From Sphingosinicella sp. LHD-64 (GTDB taxonomy: Bacteria > Pseudomonadota > Alphaproteobacteria > Sphingomonadales > Sphingomonadaceae), in assembly GCF_031157375.1 (NCBI RefSeq), contig NZ_JAVIFV010000003.1:248001-312000 (forward strand): DNA of 64,000 bases, given 5' to 3'. Numbering within the stretch: the first letter of the stretch is position 1; every line of letters begins with the position of its first letter. Under the pieces are notes generated by a model. The model was not told the DNA's origin. It searched no databases and worked only from the letters and a program-made list of their open reading frames with translations. Shown in pieces: positions 18,201 through 28,085 of this stretch. A program made the translations under genes and the position numbers.

Positions 18201-18477
18201 CGCGATCGCCGATCACCACATTTTCGAGGATCTGGCTGCCGAGCCCGATCCGCTTCACCTCATAGGTCGCATCCACCCCGCGCCGGGCGAGCTCGCCTTC
18301 GATATAGTCCGTCGCCAGCCGCTCGCGCAGGATCCAGGCAACGGCGAGCGCGACGAGCAGCAGGACGAGCAGCACCGCGAGGCCGCGTCGCAGCCGTCGT
18401 GGCCACCGCCGCACCCCCACCGTTTCTCCGATGTCCTCAGATTCTTCCACGCGTCGGTCCGAAACTCGCCCGTTCAA
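15247..18477 (-). CDS. ydbH: YdbH family AsmA-like intermembrane transport protein
   Basis: 1076 residues. One N-terminal inner-membrane anchor (RRGLAVLLVLLLVALAVAWI) is followed by a very long periplasmic beta-rich body of the AsmA/TamB/YhdP superfamily, ending in the conserved YdbH segment (TLSYVGELTDRDLGAYGILA, ALKSLRYDKFDLTLNGALDG, EFNIRIQGQFRSLF). Family members form hydrophobic grooves that carry phospholipids between membranes. Its operon with ynbE and ydbL is intact, as in enterics. The longest gene in the window; start uncertain by a few codons. Confidence 0.9.
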   Translation of the reverse strand: MNGRVSDRRVEESEDIGETVGVRRWPRRLRRGLAVLLVLLLVALAVAWILRERLATDYIEGELARRGVDATYEVKRIGLGSQILENVVIGDRARPDATVRHLEVQVVLGLGGPEIGLVTARGVRLRGRIDEDGRLSLGQIDRLLPPPTGVPFELPDQRIDVADAAIALETPAGFLAVAVEGRGNLADGFAGRLALAANRLTLGGCTVEGPRADLAAAVDDRHPAVRGPVSAARFGCGDDLVVERPLLAVNTRLGRSLDIWQGGAAARIPTLVTRAGRLNDVDARLTLDGNALRTQGRADLSAGSVEADAVRTRRARIAGPYVLSLRRSELVMTGDLQATGVVLPERTLAGAAGSLRAMQGTPLGPIGDNLARALVRAGQGGAIVNAGVRLAVAPDRGGLGIGRLRLTTASGARLLVDGGSGATYGWPGGGLALDGDFALTGGGFPDARFTLRQARAGGPIRGTGRVAPLEAAGARLALGAIDFASASGGNTRFSTTARLDGPFSGGRVEGLLLPLSGRFGRGGLALGESCVAASFQALEVQNLRLGATRLPLCPVGRALVSQQPGGALQGGAEVRAPRFAGRLGSSPITLAASRLRVGLDGFTAADLAARLGASSGESRLDIAGLDGRLAGGGVAGGFTGLAGDLAGVPLLVSEGSGRWRFAGGTLNAEGALTVADRQDPLRFQPLVTRDFRLAIAGNDLRAAGGLDHPESGTRVMRATIDHDLGTGAGGAVLDVAGLRFQPRGFQPDALTPLTVGVVALVDGTVTGRGRIAWDAEGTRSSGTFATQDMNLAAPFGPVEGLTTTLNFTDLLGLVTAPGQTAEVRLIQAGIDVYDGRVTYQLQPDYRVAVDGARWPFSGGTLSLEPTVLDFSRETTKYLTFRVEGLDAASFIAQMEFGNIAATGTFDGIVPMQFDANGTGEIRDGRLTARPEGGTLSYVGELTDRDLGAYGILAFNALKSLRYDKFDLTLNGALDGEFITVIDLDGIARDPSATTLPGGGGIPQMVAGRILNQLARIPFEFNIRIQGQFRSLFATAQSFSDPTLLIQSVLPDRLIDTQNTPAVQENGVQPEESEPVR

Positions 18478-18548
18478 CCCAGCCGCGCCCGATGCGTTCC
18501 GGCGCCGTCACGTTGCCTAACCGCTACGTCGGGCTTAATCCAACCCTG

Positions 18549-19232
18549 ATGGCCGACGCCGCACCGGACGGCAGCGGGCACCGTGCCCGGCTGCGCCAGC
18601 GCCTGTTCGAGGGCGGCCCCGACGCGCTGCTCGATCACGAGCTGGTCGAATATCTCCTCGCCCTCGCCATCCCGCGCCGCGACACCAAGCCGCTCGCGAA
18701 GAAGCTGCTGCGGGACTTCGGCGGCTTTGGCGGGCTGATGACAGCCGACGCCGAAGCGATCATGCGCGTCGGCGAGATCAGCGAGCCCGCAGTTGCCGCG
18801 CTGAAGACCGCACATGCCGCGGCGCTGCGGCTGCTCAAGGACGATGTGCGTCAGCGCCCGGTCCTCGGCTCCTGGCAGGCGCTGCTCGACTATCTCCACG
18901 CCGACATGGCGCACGAGGGGATCGAACGGGTCCGGGTGCTTTTCCTCAATGCCAAGAACGTCCTCATCCGCGACGAGCCGATGTGGGAGGGCTCGGTCGA
19001 CGAATCCGCGGTCTATATCCGCGAAATCATGCGCCGGGCGCTCGATCTCCACGCCACCGCGATCATCGTCGTGCACAACCATCCGAGCGGCGATCCCAGC
19101 CCGAGCCAGCAGGACATCCGCCTCACCCGCGATCTCGCCGAGGCCGGGCGGCATCTTCGCATCACCTTGCACGATCACATCATCATCGGCGCGAGCGGCC
19201 ATGCCAGCCTGCGCGCGATGGGATTGATCTAG
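18549..19232 (+). CDS. radC: RadC family JAB-domain protein
   Basis: 227 residues from ATG 18549. N-terminal helix-hairpin-helix region (ELVEYLLALAIPRRDTKPLA, LLRDFGGFGGLM) and a C-terminal JAB/MPN metalloprotease-like domain with VVHNHPSGDPSPSQQDIRLT (HxHPSG...D metal site). Named for a supposed repair role, but function is unsettled. Divergent from ydbH. A second RadC-like protein lies near 46.5-47.1 kb. Confidence 0.9.
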   Translation: MADAAPDGSGHRARLRQRLFEGGPDALLDHELVEYLLALAIPRRDTKPLAKKLLRDFGGFGGLMTADAEAIMRVGEISEPAVAALKTAHAAALRLLKDDVRQRPVLGSWQALLDYLHADMAHEGIERVRVLFLNAKNVLIRDEPMWEGSVDESAVYIREIMRRALDLHATAIIVVHNHPSGDPSPSQQDIRLTRDLAEAGRHLRITLHDHIIIGASGHASLRAMGLI

Positions 19233-19304
19233 CTTTTTCCCCGCATTTGCCGGAGGCGGAACTCCCGGTTGCGCCCCCGCCCTCCCGGCCATAAAGCCGC
19301 GCGC

Positions 19305-20618
19305 ATGATCCCCCGCTATTCACGCCCCGCCATGGCCGCCATCTGGGAACCGGAGAACCGCTTCCGCATCTGGTTCGAGATCGAAGCGCACGCGCTCGAC
19401 GCGATGGCCGAGCTCGGGGTCGTGCCGAAGGATGCCGCGAGGGCGGTCTGGGACTGGTGGGCGACCAAGCCGGCGATCGGCGTCGCGCGGATCGACGCGA
19501 TCGAGGCGGTCACCAGGCATGACGTGATCGCCTTCCTGACCTGGGTGTCGGAGAATGTCGGGCCGGAAGCACGCTTCCTCCATCAGGGCATGACCAGCTC
19601 GGACGTGCTCGACACCTGCCTCGCGGTGCAGCTGAAGCAGGCCGCAGACATATTGCTTGCCGATCTCGACGAGTTGCTCGCCGTGCTGAAGCGGCGGGCC
19701 GAGGAGCACAAGCTCACCCCGACGATCGGCCGCAGCCACGGCATCCATGCCGAGCCGGTCACCTTCGGCCTGAAGCTCGCCCAGGCCTATGCCGAGTTCG
19801 CCCGCAACCGCGCCCGCCTCGCCGCGGCGCGCGACGATGTCGCCACCTGCGCGATTTCCGGCGCGGTCGGCACCTTCGCCAATGTCGATCCGCGGGTGGA
19901 GGCCCATGTCGCCGGAAAGCTGGGTCTGGCCGTCGAGCCGGTCTCGACGCAGGTGATCCCGCGCGATCGTCATGCGATGTTCTTCGCGACGCTCGGCGTC
20001 GTCGCCTCGTCGATCGAGCGGCTGGCGACCGAGGTCCGTCATCTGCAGCGCACCGAGGTGCTGGAGGCGGAGGAATATTTCTCGCCGGGCCAGAAAGGCT
20101 CGTCGGCGATGCCGCACAAGCGCAACCCGGTGCTGACCGAGAATCTCACCGGCCTCGCCCGGATGGTGCGCGGCTATGTGACGCCGGCGCTGGAGAATGT
20201 GGCGCTCTGGCACGAGCGCGACATCAGCCATTCGTCGGTCGAGCGCTATATCGGCCCCGACGCGACGGTGACGCTCGACTTCGCCCTCGCCCGCCTCACC
20301 GGCGTGATGGACAAGCTCCTCGTCTACCCGGAGCGGATGCAGAAGAATCTCGACCGGATGGGCGGGCTCGTCCACTCGCAGCGGGTGCTGCTCGCCCTTA
20401 CCCAGGCGGGCGCGTCGCGCGAAGGCGCCTATGCGATGGTCCAGCGCAATGCGATGAAGGTGTGGGAATCGGACGGGCGGCTTTCGCTGCTCGACCTGCT
20501 CAAGGCCGATGCCGAGGTGACCGCCTTGCTCACCGCGGCGGAGCTCGAGGAGAAATTCGACCTCGACTACCACCTGAAGCACGTCGAGACGATCTTCGCG
20601 CGGGTGTTCGGCGCATAG
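19305..20618 (+). CDS. purB: adenylosuccinate lyase
   Basis: 437 residues from ATG 19305 (MIPRYSRPAMAAIWEPENRF). Catalyses two fumarate-releasing steps of purine synthesis, SAICAR to AICAR and adenylosuccinate to AMP. Fumarase/aspartase superfamily motifs: TSSDVLDTCLAVQLKQAADI, GRSHGIHAEPVTFGLK with the catalytic histidine, and the signature loop PGQKGSSAMPHKRNPVLTEN. Length and start agree with the short bacterial PurB form. Confidence 0.95.
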   Translation: MIPRYSRPAMAAIWEPENRFRIWFEIEAHALDAMAELGVVPKDAARAVWDWWATKPAIGVARIDAIEAVTRHDVIAFLTWVSENVGPEARFLHQGMTSSDVLDTCLAVQLKQAADILLADLDELLAVLKRRAEEHKLTPTIGRSHGIHAEPVTFGLKLAQAYAEFARNRARLAAARDDVATCAISGAVGTFANVDPRVEAHVAGKLGLAVEPVSTQVIPRDRHAMFFATLGVVASSIERLATEVRHLQRTEVLEAEEYFSPGQKGSSAMPHKRNPVLTENLTGLARMVRGYVTPALENVALWHERDISHSSVERYIGPDATVTLDFALARLTGVMDKLLVYPERMQKNLDRMGGLVHSQRVLLALTQAGASREGAYAMVQRNAMKVWESDGRLSLLDLLKADAEVTALLTAAELEEKFDLDYHLKHVETIFARVFGA

Positions 20619-20698
20619 AATTTGCCGCTTGGCGGGCGTTGCTTGCCGGGCGTTGCGGTCACCCTATCTACCGGCTCAGCACCCAGCAGGAGCCCGTC

Positions 20699-21403
20699 AT
20701 GGCCGACCTCTCCGCCTTTCCGATCACCAAGCGCTGGCCGGCGCAGCATCCCGACCGCATCCAGCTCTACTCGCTGAACACGCCCAACGGGGTGAAGGCG
20801 TCGATCATGCTGGAGGAGACCGGCCACGCTTACGAGCCGCACCTCGTCGACATCGGCGCGAACGAGACCTGGATCCCGGAATTCCTCTCGCTCAATCCCA
20901 ACGGGAAAATCCCCGCAATCATCGATCCTGACGGCCCCGGAGGAAAGCCGTTCGGCCTGTGGGAATCGGGCGCGATCCTGATTTATCTCGCGGAGAAGAG
21001 AGGCCAATTCCTTCCCGCCGATCCGGCGCGGCGCTACGAGACCATCCAGTGGATGATGTTCCAGATGGCGGCGATCGGGCCGATGTTCGGCCAGGTCGGC
21101 TTCTTCCACAAATTCGCCGGCCGCGAATATGAGGACAAGCGGCCGCTCCAGCGCTACGTCACCGAGAGCAAGCGCCTGCTCGGCGTGCTCGAAGACCGGC
21201 TGGCGACGCGCGCGTGGATCATGGGCGACGACTATACGATCGCCGACATCGCAACCTTGGGCTGGGTCCGCAACCTCATCGGCTTCTACGAGGCCGGCGG
21301 CCTGGTCGACTATGCCAGCCTGAAGAACGTCCCCGCCTGGCTTGAACGCGGCCTAGCCCGGCCGGCGGTCCAGCGCGGTCTCGAAATTCCCGCCAAGCCC
21401 TGA
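20699..21403 (+). CDS. glutathione S-transferase, YghU/YfcG-like
   Basis: 234 residues from ATG 20699. Thioredoxin-like N-terminal domain begins IQLYSLNTPNGVKASIMLEE, with the Asn-rich active-site region seen in the nu-class/Ure2p-like GSTs (TPNG). GSH-binding elements: NPNGKIPAI and WESGAILIYLAEK. C-terminal helical domain: GDDYTIADIATLGWVRNL. Nu-class enzymes often act as disulfide-bond reductases. The substrate is not evident. Confidence 0.88.
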   Translation: MADLSAFPITKRWPAQHPDRIQLYSLNTPNGVKASIMLEETGHAYEPHLVDIGANETWIPEFLSLNPNGKIPAIIDPDGPGGKPFGLWESGAILIYLAEKRGQFLPADPARRYETIQWMMFQMAAIGPMFGQVGFFHKFAGREYEDKRPLQRYVTESKRLLGVLEDRLATRAWIMGDDYTIADIATLGWVRNLIGFYEAGGLVDYASLKNVPAWLERGLARPAVQRGLEIPAKP

Positions 21404-21407
21404 CCGG

Positions 21408-22328
21408 TCAGCGCCGCGCCGGCAGGACGTGGACGAGGCCGCGGGTGAAGCCCGACGGGAAGACGGTCAGGTGGTTCTCGTCGGGCAGCACGACCGAGGC
21501 CATGCGGAGGCCCGGATAATTGCGCGCGCGCAAGCGTTGTTCGAATGTCGCGAGGTCCGCGACCAGATCGACCTCCTGATTGTAACGCCGGTCGCCGGGT
21601 CGGATCGCTTCCAGCGCGCCGACATAGAAGAAGAGGTTGGCCGGCAGGTCGCGGTGATTGCGGGCATAGGCCGCCTCGACGTCGAGCATGTGGCGCCGGT
21701 CGTACCAGAGCGACGGGCTGCCCAGGATATAGTCGTGGAACAGCGTCGGCTCGGTAAACAGGATCTGCGTGCCGAGCAGCGCGCCGTAGGAATGGCCCAT
21801 GAAGACGCGGCGGGCGGGATCGGAGCGGAAGCGCTGCTCGACGAAGGGCAGCACCTGTGTCCTGATGTAGGTCTGGTAGGCGGCGCCCGCGCCGTGCAGC
21901 GCGTTGCCCGCGCTGCGCGGACCGTTGGGGGTCGGCGTGTAGTCGCGGCGGCGGCTGTCCGCGCCGTCCTCGCCCACGGCGTAGGACAGGCCGACCAGGA
22001 TGAAATCCTCGACCGCCGGGCCTTCGAGATTGACCCGCCTGGCGATCGACCGGATGAGCGGGAAGCCGTAATCCGCGTCGGCGACGTACATCACCGGATA
22101 GCGCCGGGCGGCATCCGCCTCATAGCCGGCCGGCAGGCTGACGAAGACCTGATAGCTGCGCCCCGACGCGGGATCGGGCACGGTCCAGACCTGGGTGCCG
22201 GCCAGTTCATAGGGCCGGCCTTCCGCGGGCCGCTCCTGCGCGGCTTCGGCATCGGCGGCGTTCGTGCAGCCGGCCAGTATCGCCGCCAGCAAGGCGGCGA
22301 CGCAGATCATGTTCGTTTTCAAGGACAA
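21408..22328 (-). CDS. alpha/beta-hydrolase lipoprotein, IroE/Fes-like esterase fold
   Basis: 306 residues. Lipoprotein signal with lipobox LAGC (cysteine at about residue 21). The alpha/beta-hydrolase body shows YPVMYVADADYGFPLIRSIA, the nucleophile elbow GHSYG, FHDYILGSPSLWYD and a late acid/histidine pair with DENHLTVFPSGFTRGL. This pattern matches the putative esterase (esterase D-like) family that includes siderophore esterases, though no iron genes are nearby. Substrate unknown. Convergent with the GST gene. Confidence 0.8.
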   Translation of the reverse strand: MSLKTNMICVAALLAAILAGCTNAADAEAAQERPAEGRPYELAGTQVWTVPDPASGRSYQVFVSLPAGYEADAARRYPVMYVADADYGFPLIRSIARRVNLEGPAVEDFILVGLSYAVGEDGADSRRRDYTPTPNGPRSAGNALHGAGAAYQTYIRTQVLPFVEQRFRSDPARRVFMGHSYGALLGTQILFTEPTLFHDYILGSPSLWYDRRHMLDVEAAYARNHRDLPANLFFYVGALEAIRPGDRRYNQEVDLVADLATFEQRLRARNYPGLRMASVVLPDENHLTVFPSGFTRGLVHVLPARR

Positions 22329-22418
22329 TCCCCCGCTGAATAGACGCGGGGACCGTAGGAATCCGCGGGCTGCCGCGCGAGATCGTTGCGCCCGCGCGTG
22401 GCCGGAACGGGCCGACCG

Positions 22419-22904
22419 CTAGGCCGGTCGCTCCATATAGACCTTGTCAGCGGCGAGCGGTCGTTCGGCCTCGCCGGGTTCAAACCCGTGCCGGGACCAG
22501 AAGCGGTCGGCGCCGCCGACGGCGATCAATGTGAGGCGGTCAATGCCGCGGGCACGGGCGGCAACGGCGATCGTTGCCAGCGCACTCGCCGCGAAGCCGC
22601 CGCCACGCGCTTCGGGCGCGATCACGACGTCGTGGACGTACCAGCCGTCGGCGTCGTCCGGGATCGCGCCCAGCAAGGCGTTGATCTCGGGGACGGCGCC
22701 GCGAGGCCAGGGGTGGCTCAGGAAATGGCCGAGGATTTCATCGCCGCGGGCCAGCACGAGGCAACCTTCCGGCGCCAACGCGATTCGTTCGGCATAGATA
22801 GCCGCATCCTCGCCATAAGGCCCGAGCACGGCCGCGGCCAAGGCGGCGATCGCCCCGGCATCCGCGACGCGCGCCGGGCGCCAGCGCGGCGGCTCAGCCG
22901 CCAA
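22419..22904 (-). CDS. GNAT family N-acetyltransferase
   Basis: 161 residues. Acetyl-CoA binding motif A is seen in VHDVVIAPEARGGGFAASAL (Q/RxxGxG/A-like loop), followed by VAARARGIDRLTLIAVGGAD and the C-terminal FWSRHGFE typical of GNAT proteins. The start overlaps the last codons of dnaJ by 11 bases, so it is probably read through from the chaperone gene. The acceptor substrate is unknown. Confidence 0.82.
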   Translation of the reverse strand: MAAEPPRWRPARVADAGAIAALAAAVLGPYGEDAAIYAERIALAPEGCLVLARGDEILGHFLSHPWPRGAVPEINALLGAIPDDADGWYVHDVVIAPEARGGGFAASALATIAVAARARGIDRLTLIAVGGADRFWSRHGFEPGEAERPLAADKVYMERPA

Positions 22905-24024
22905 GCGCGGTCTTGATCTTCTTGAAGAAGCCCTTGGCGTTCGGACATTCGTCGCCGGTCTCGGTTTCCCGGAACGCTTCGAGCAGTTCCTTCTGCTTCG
23001 CCGAAAGCCGGGTCGGCGTCTCGACCTGGATCTCGATCACCATGTCGCCCGCGCCGCGTCCGTTCAGCACCGGCATGCCGGCGCCGCGCTGGCGCAGCTG
23101 CTTGCCGGTCTGGGTCCCGGCCGGAATGGTGATCTGGTGCATTTCCTTGTCGAGGCCGGGAACCTCGATGCACCCGCCCAGTGCCGCGGTGGTGAAACTG
23201 ACCGGCGCACGGGCGAACAGGGTCGTGCCCTCGCGCTGGAAGATCGGGTGCCGGGCCATGTGCAGAAAGATGTAAAGGTCGCCCATCGGGCCACCGCGCA
23301 CGCCCGCCTCGCCTTCGCCGGCGAGCCGGATGCGGGTGCCCTCGTCGACGCCGGCCGGGATGTTGACGGTCAGCGTCTTGCGCTTCTCCACTCGGCCTTC
23401 GCCGCGGCAGGTGGGGCACGGATCGGCGATCGTCTCGCCGACACCGCGGCAGGACGGGCAGGTCTGCTCGACCACGAAGAAACCGTTGCGCGCGCGAACC
23501 TTGCCGTGGCCGCCGCACATCTGGCAGGCGCGCGCGCCGGTGCCGGGCTTCGCGCCCGAACCGGCGCAGGGATCGCAGACAGCGGTCGTGTCGACCTGCA
23601 GCTCCACCTCGCGGCCGGCGAAGGCGTCCTCGAGCCTGATTTCGAGATCATAGCGCAGGTCGGAGCCGCGACGCAGGTCGCCGCGCCGGCCCTGCTGGCC
23701 ACCCATGAACTCGCCGAAGATGTTGTCGAAAATGTCGGCAAAGGAGCCGAAATCCTGCGCCCCGCCATTGCCGCCGCCAAAGCCTCCTGGGCCGCCGTTG
23801 CGGAATGCGGCATGGCCGAAGCGATCATAGGCCGCCCGCTTCTGCGGGTCCTTCAGGCAGTCATAGGCCTCGCTGATCGCCTTGAAGCGGGCTTCGTGAT
23901 CCTTGCAGCCGCCATTGCGGTCCGGATGGCACTCCATCGCCAGCTTGCGATAGGCGGACTTGATCGTCGCCCCGTCCGCGGTGCGCTCAACCTGGAGCAG
24001 CTCGTAATAATCGGTGTCAACCAT
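22894..24024 (-). CDS. dnaJ: chaperone protein DnaJ
   Basis: 376 residues. DnaJ stimulates DnaK ATPase and delivers unfolded clients. J domain with KLAMECHPDRNGG (HPD motif), Gly/Phe-rich linker (FRNGGPGGFGGGNGGAQDFG), and four CxxCxGxG zinc repeats (CDPCAGSG, CQMCGGHG, CPSCRGVG, CPTCRGEG). The client-binding C-terminal domains follow. Separated from dnaK by a repeat element, which may cut dnaJ expression relative to dnaK. Confidence 0.96.
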   Translation of the reverse strand: MVDTDYYELLQVERTADGATIKSAYRKLAMECHPDRNGGCKDHEARFKAISEAYDCLKDPQKRAAYDRFGHAAFRNGGPGGFGGGNGGAQDFGSFADIFDNIFGEFMGGQQGRRGDLRRGSDLRYDLEIRLEDAFAGREVELQVDTTAVCDPCAGSGAKPGTGARACQMCGGHGKVRARNGFFVVEQTCPSCRGVGETIADPCPTCRGEGRVEKRKTLTVNIPAGVDEGTRIRLAGEGEAGVRGGPMGDLYIFLHMARHPIFQREGTTLFARAPVSFTTAALGGCIEVPGLDKEMHQITIPAGTQTGKQLRQRGAGMPVLNGRGAGDMVIEIQVETPTRLSAKQKELLEAFRETETGDECPNAKGFFKKIKTALGG

Positions 24025-24052
24025 GACGGTTCGGCGCCCCCCGGCGACAAGC

Positions 24053-24134
24053 CGTCACCCCGGCGGAGGCCGGGGTCTCAGCGAGCAGGGCCGTGACCTT
24101 TCTCCCTGAGATGCCGGCCTCCACCGGCATGACG
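24053..24134. repeat. REP-like palindromic element between dnaK and dnaJ
   Basis: CGTCACCCCGGCGGAGGCCG at one end and GCCGGCCTCCACCGGCATGA at the other, each a hairpin. Located in the dnaK-dnaJ gap, it could act as a partial terminator or mRNA stabiliser within the operon. Confidence 0.75.
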
Positions 24135-24148
24135 ACCATGATCATGCC

Positions 24149-26083
<1,935 letters not shown>

Positions 26084-26166
26084 ATTCGTCCCTTTTTGGC
26101 CCCTCTAAATAGCGATGGCCCGCGCACCCTCGACAGGAGCCGCGCGCAGGCGCTTCATGGAGGGCG

Positions 26167-26194
26167 ATATAGGGGCCGATTCCGTTGCGACAAG
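26167..26194 (-). promoter_or_regulatory. sigma-32-like heat-shock promoter of dnaK
   Basis: Read on the minus strand, CTTGTCG (26194-26188) is followed after 12 bases by CCCCTATAT (26175-26167). This fits the heat-shock sigma factor consensus of CTTGAAA and CCCCATNT with a suitable spacer. It lies about 85 bases before the dnaK start. Confidence 0.65.
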
Positions 26195-26220
26195 AAGTCG
26201 CGCCGTCTATGGGCAGGCCC

Positions 26221-26673
26221 ATGCGAAACGCCGTCCCGATCCTGGCCGCGCTGCTCCTCGCGACCGGCTGCAACCAGGCCCCTTCGACCGATGTCGAGGT
26301 GACCAATCCGGTGATCCGCCTGCCGGCCGTCCCCGGCCGGCCCGGCGCCGGCTATTTCCACCTCCGCGCGCCGCAGGACCGGGTGGCGCTGACCGCGGTC
26401 ACGACCCCGGCCGCCGAGCGGGTCGAGATGCATGAGACGATGAGCGAGGGGAACATGGCCTCAATGCGCCCGGTGCGACGGATCGAGGTCGGCCGCGAGA
26501 TCGCCTTCGCGCCGGGGGGCCGGCACCTGATGCTGTTCGGGGTCAGTCCGGAGCTCAAGGCCGGCGAGACGACCGACCTCACCTTCCAGTTCGAGCAGGG
26601 CGCGCCGGTGACGGTGAGCGCCCGGGTGATCGGCGCCGGCGATGCGCTCGGCGGAGAGCATGACGGCCACTAG
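26221..26673 (+). CDS. PCuAC-type copper chaperone (lipoprotein)
   Basis: 150 residues from ATG 26221. Lipoprotein signal with lipobox LATGC. The PCuAC domain (DUF461) is shown by the copper-ligand pattern: VEMHETMSEGNM followed by GGRHLMLFGV, matching HxM...HxM. Such proteins shuttle Cu(I) to the CuA site of cytochrome oxidase in the periplasm. Divergent from dnaK. No Sco gene is adjacent here. Confidence 0.87.
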   Translation: MRNAVPILAALLLATGCNQAPSTDVEVTNPVIRLPAVPGRPGAGYFHLRAPQDRVALTAVTTPAAERVEMHETMSEGNMASMRPVRRIEVGREIAFAPGGRHLMLFGVSPELKAGETTDLTFQFEQGAPVTVSARVIGAGDALGGEHDGH

Positions 26674-26691
26674 TCTTTCCCTCCTTCCCGG

Positions 26692-26775
26692 CGTCACCCT
26701 GAACTTGTTTCAGGGTCCAGCTGGCCATCCGTCCGGGCGGTGGAAGCCTGGATGCTGAAACAAGTTCAGCATGAC
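26692..26775. repeat. REP-like element, CCTGAAC family, copy 1
   Basis: Outer arms CGTCACCCTGAACTTGTTTC and GAAACAAGTTCAGCATGACA are imperfect inverted repeats around CAGGGTCCAG and CTGGATGCT. Nearly the same element in the same orientation lies at 28627-28712. Confidence 0.8.
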
Positions 26776-26789
26776 ATTATGGGAAACGA

Positions 26790-27254
26790 ATGACCTCGCG
26801 CCCCCTTACCGCCGGCGAGCGCGCCATCGTGCAGGGCATGTTCGGCGACGCGGTCGATGCGGAGCGCGTGCGCATCCACCGCCGCAAATGGTTCTTCCTG
26901 CATCCGGCGAAGGTGATCATGGCCCCCGACGGCCACATCTGGGTGCCGCCGAAGAGCGACCTGTGGGCCGACGACTATTCCAAGGCGCCGATCAGCCTCC
27001 AGGGCCTGTTCGTCCACGAGATGACCCATGTCTGGCAGGCCCAGCGCAAGGGCCGCTGGTATCTGCCGCTGATGCGCCACCCCTTCTGCCGCTACGATTA
27101 CAGCTTCGTCCCCGGCTGGCCACTGGATCGCTACGGCCTGGAGCAGCAGGCCGAGATCATGCGGCACGTGTTCCTGCAGCGGCGCGCGGTCAGGCCGGCC
27201 GGCGTGACGGAGCTGGCGAGCCTGGAGGGTGCGCTTCCGTTCAGATCGGCTTGA
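26790..27254 (+). CDS. HExxH-containing protein, annotated elsewhere as vgr-related
   Basis: 154 residues. FVHEMTHVWQAQRKG carries an HExxH zinc-peptidase-like motif (HEMTH) in the DUF4157-like context common in sphingomonads, where it is called a vgr-related protein. No signal peptide and no T6SS genes nearby, so the label should not be taken as T6SS function. The rest (KVIMAPDGHIWVPPKSDLWA, YGLEQQAEIMRHVF) supports a small metallopeptidase-like fold. Activity is unproven. Confidence 0.65.
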   Translation: MTSRPLTAGERAIVQGMFGDAVDAERVRIHRRKWFFLHPAKVIMAPDGHIWVPPKSDLWADDYSKAPISLQGLFVHEMTHVWQAQRKGRWYLPLMRHPFCRYDYSFVPGWPLDRYGLEQQAEIMRHVFLQRRAVRPAGVTELASLEGALPFRSA

Positions 27255-27338
27255 CGGCTGTGATGGGTGGGAAGCCGACTTCTGTTCCCCTCCCTTCCGG
27301 GGAGGGGAGTAACGTCCGCAATGGGTCGAATGCAAAGG

Positions 27339-27890
27339 TCACCGCGGCGGCGTCCCATGCGGCCGGTATGTATAGTCGTAGGACGGCGTCCAAATCTGTC
27401 CGCCATCGGTCGAGGTCTCGCCGACCTGTCGGACCGTCTCGCCCTCCCGCCACTGGGTGACCCGGGTCTGGCGGGCTTGCTCGCCGGGACGAGCTGGGCG
27501 CTCGGCGATGAAGACCATCCGGCCGTTCTCCACACGGCCGGTATAGTCGATCCGGTCGGCGGCGGAATCGACCCAGGTCTGCCGCCACACACCGGCCGCG
27601 CGGTCGTAGCTGCTGACGCTGCCGCCGTCGTTCATGTCGAACGGGCGCCACGTCTCCCGGATCGCGCAATCGTTGTAGATCCGCTCGACGGTCGAGCGGC
27701 CGGCCAACCCGAGCGAGCCGGTGTAGTAGACATCCCATTCGCCCACCCAGAAATCGAGCTGGCGGTATTCGGGGGCGGTGCAGTTTTGTGGCGCCGGGCG
27801 TGGCACCGGCGGCGGCAATGGCAGCTGCGCGTCGGCCTGCATGGGTGCCAGCAACGCGGCCAGCGCCAGTCCCCAAAGCCGACCCTTCAT
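27339..27890 (-). CDS. secreted protein, DUF1579-like
   Basis: 183 residues from ATG 27890. Signal peptide MKGRLWGLALAALLAPMQAD, proline-rich start (LPLPPPVPRPAPQ), then YRQLDFWVGEWDVYYTGSLG, where the DFWxGxW motif is typical of DUF1579-type beta-barrel proteins. Later RAAGVWRQTWVDSAADRIDY and VENGRMVFIAE continue the fold. Function unknown. Confidence 0.7.
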   Translation of the reverse strand: MKGRLWGLALAALLAPMQADAQLPLPPPVPRPAPQNCTAPEYRQLDFWVGEWDVYYTGSLGLAGRSTVERIYNDCAIRETWRPFDMNDGGSVSSYDRAAGVWRQTWVDSAADRIDYTGRVENGRMVFIAERPARPGEQARQTRVTQWREGETVRQVGETSTDGGQIWTPSYDYTYRPHGTPPR

Positions 27891-27941
27891 CAGCGCCTCC
27901 CACGATGAGCGGAACAGCATATACAGCCTTTGGCAGATCAT

Positions 27942-28013
27942 CGTCACCCCGGCGCAGGCCAGGTCCAGACTCCTTTCTTGAAGGACTGGATACCGGCCTA
28001 CGCCGGTATGACG
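27942..28013. repeat. REP-like palindromic element
   Basis: CGTCACCCCGGCGCAGGCC at one end and GGCCTACGCCGGTATGACG at the other form complementary arms around AGGTCCAGAC and GGACTGGATA. Located between the DUF1579-like gene and the PH-domain gene. Confidence 0.7.
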
Positions 28014-28085
28014 AAAGGACTGAAAGCCTGCTTCCTTTCGGCCTCGCCCGTGCTAGCCTTTCCGCGACATCGGGGACCCGCGACC

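Noticed and set aside
15307-18549. A 1080-codon plus-strand open frame opposite ydbH
   Set aside because: Antisense shadow; ydbH with ynbE and ydbL is a recognised operon on the other strand.
26790-27254. T6SS VgrG function for the vgr-related protein
   Set aside because: Only the HExxH region is recognisable; no VgrG spike domains and no T6SS genes nearby.
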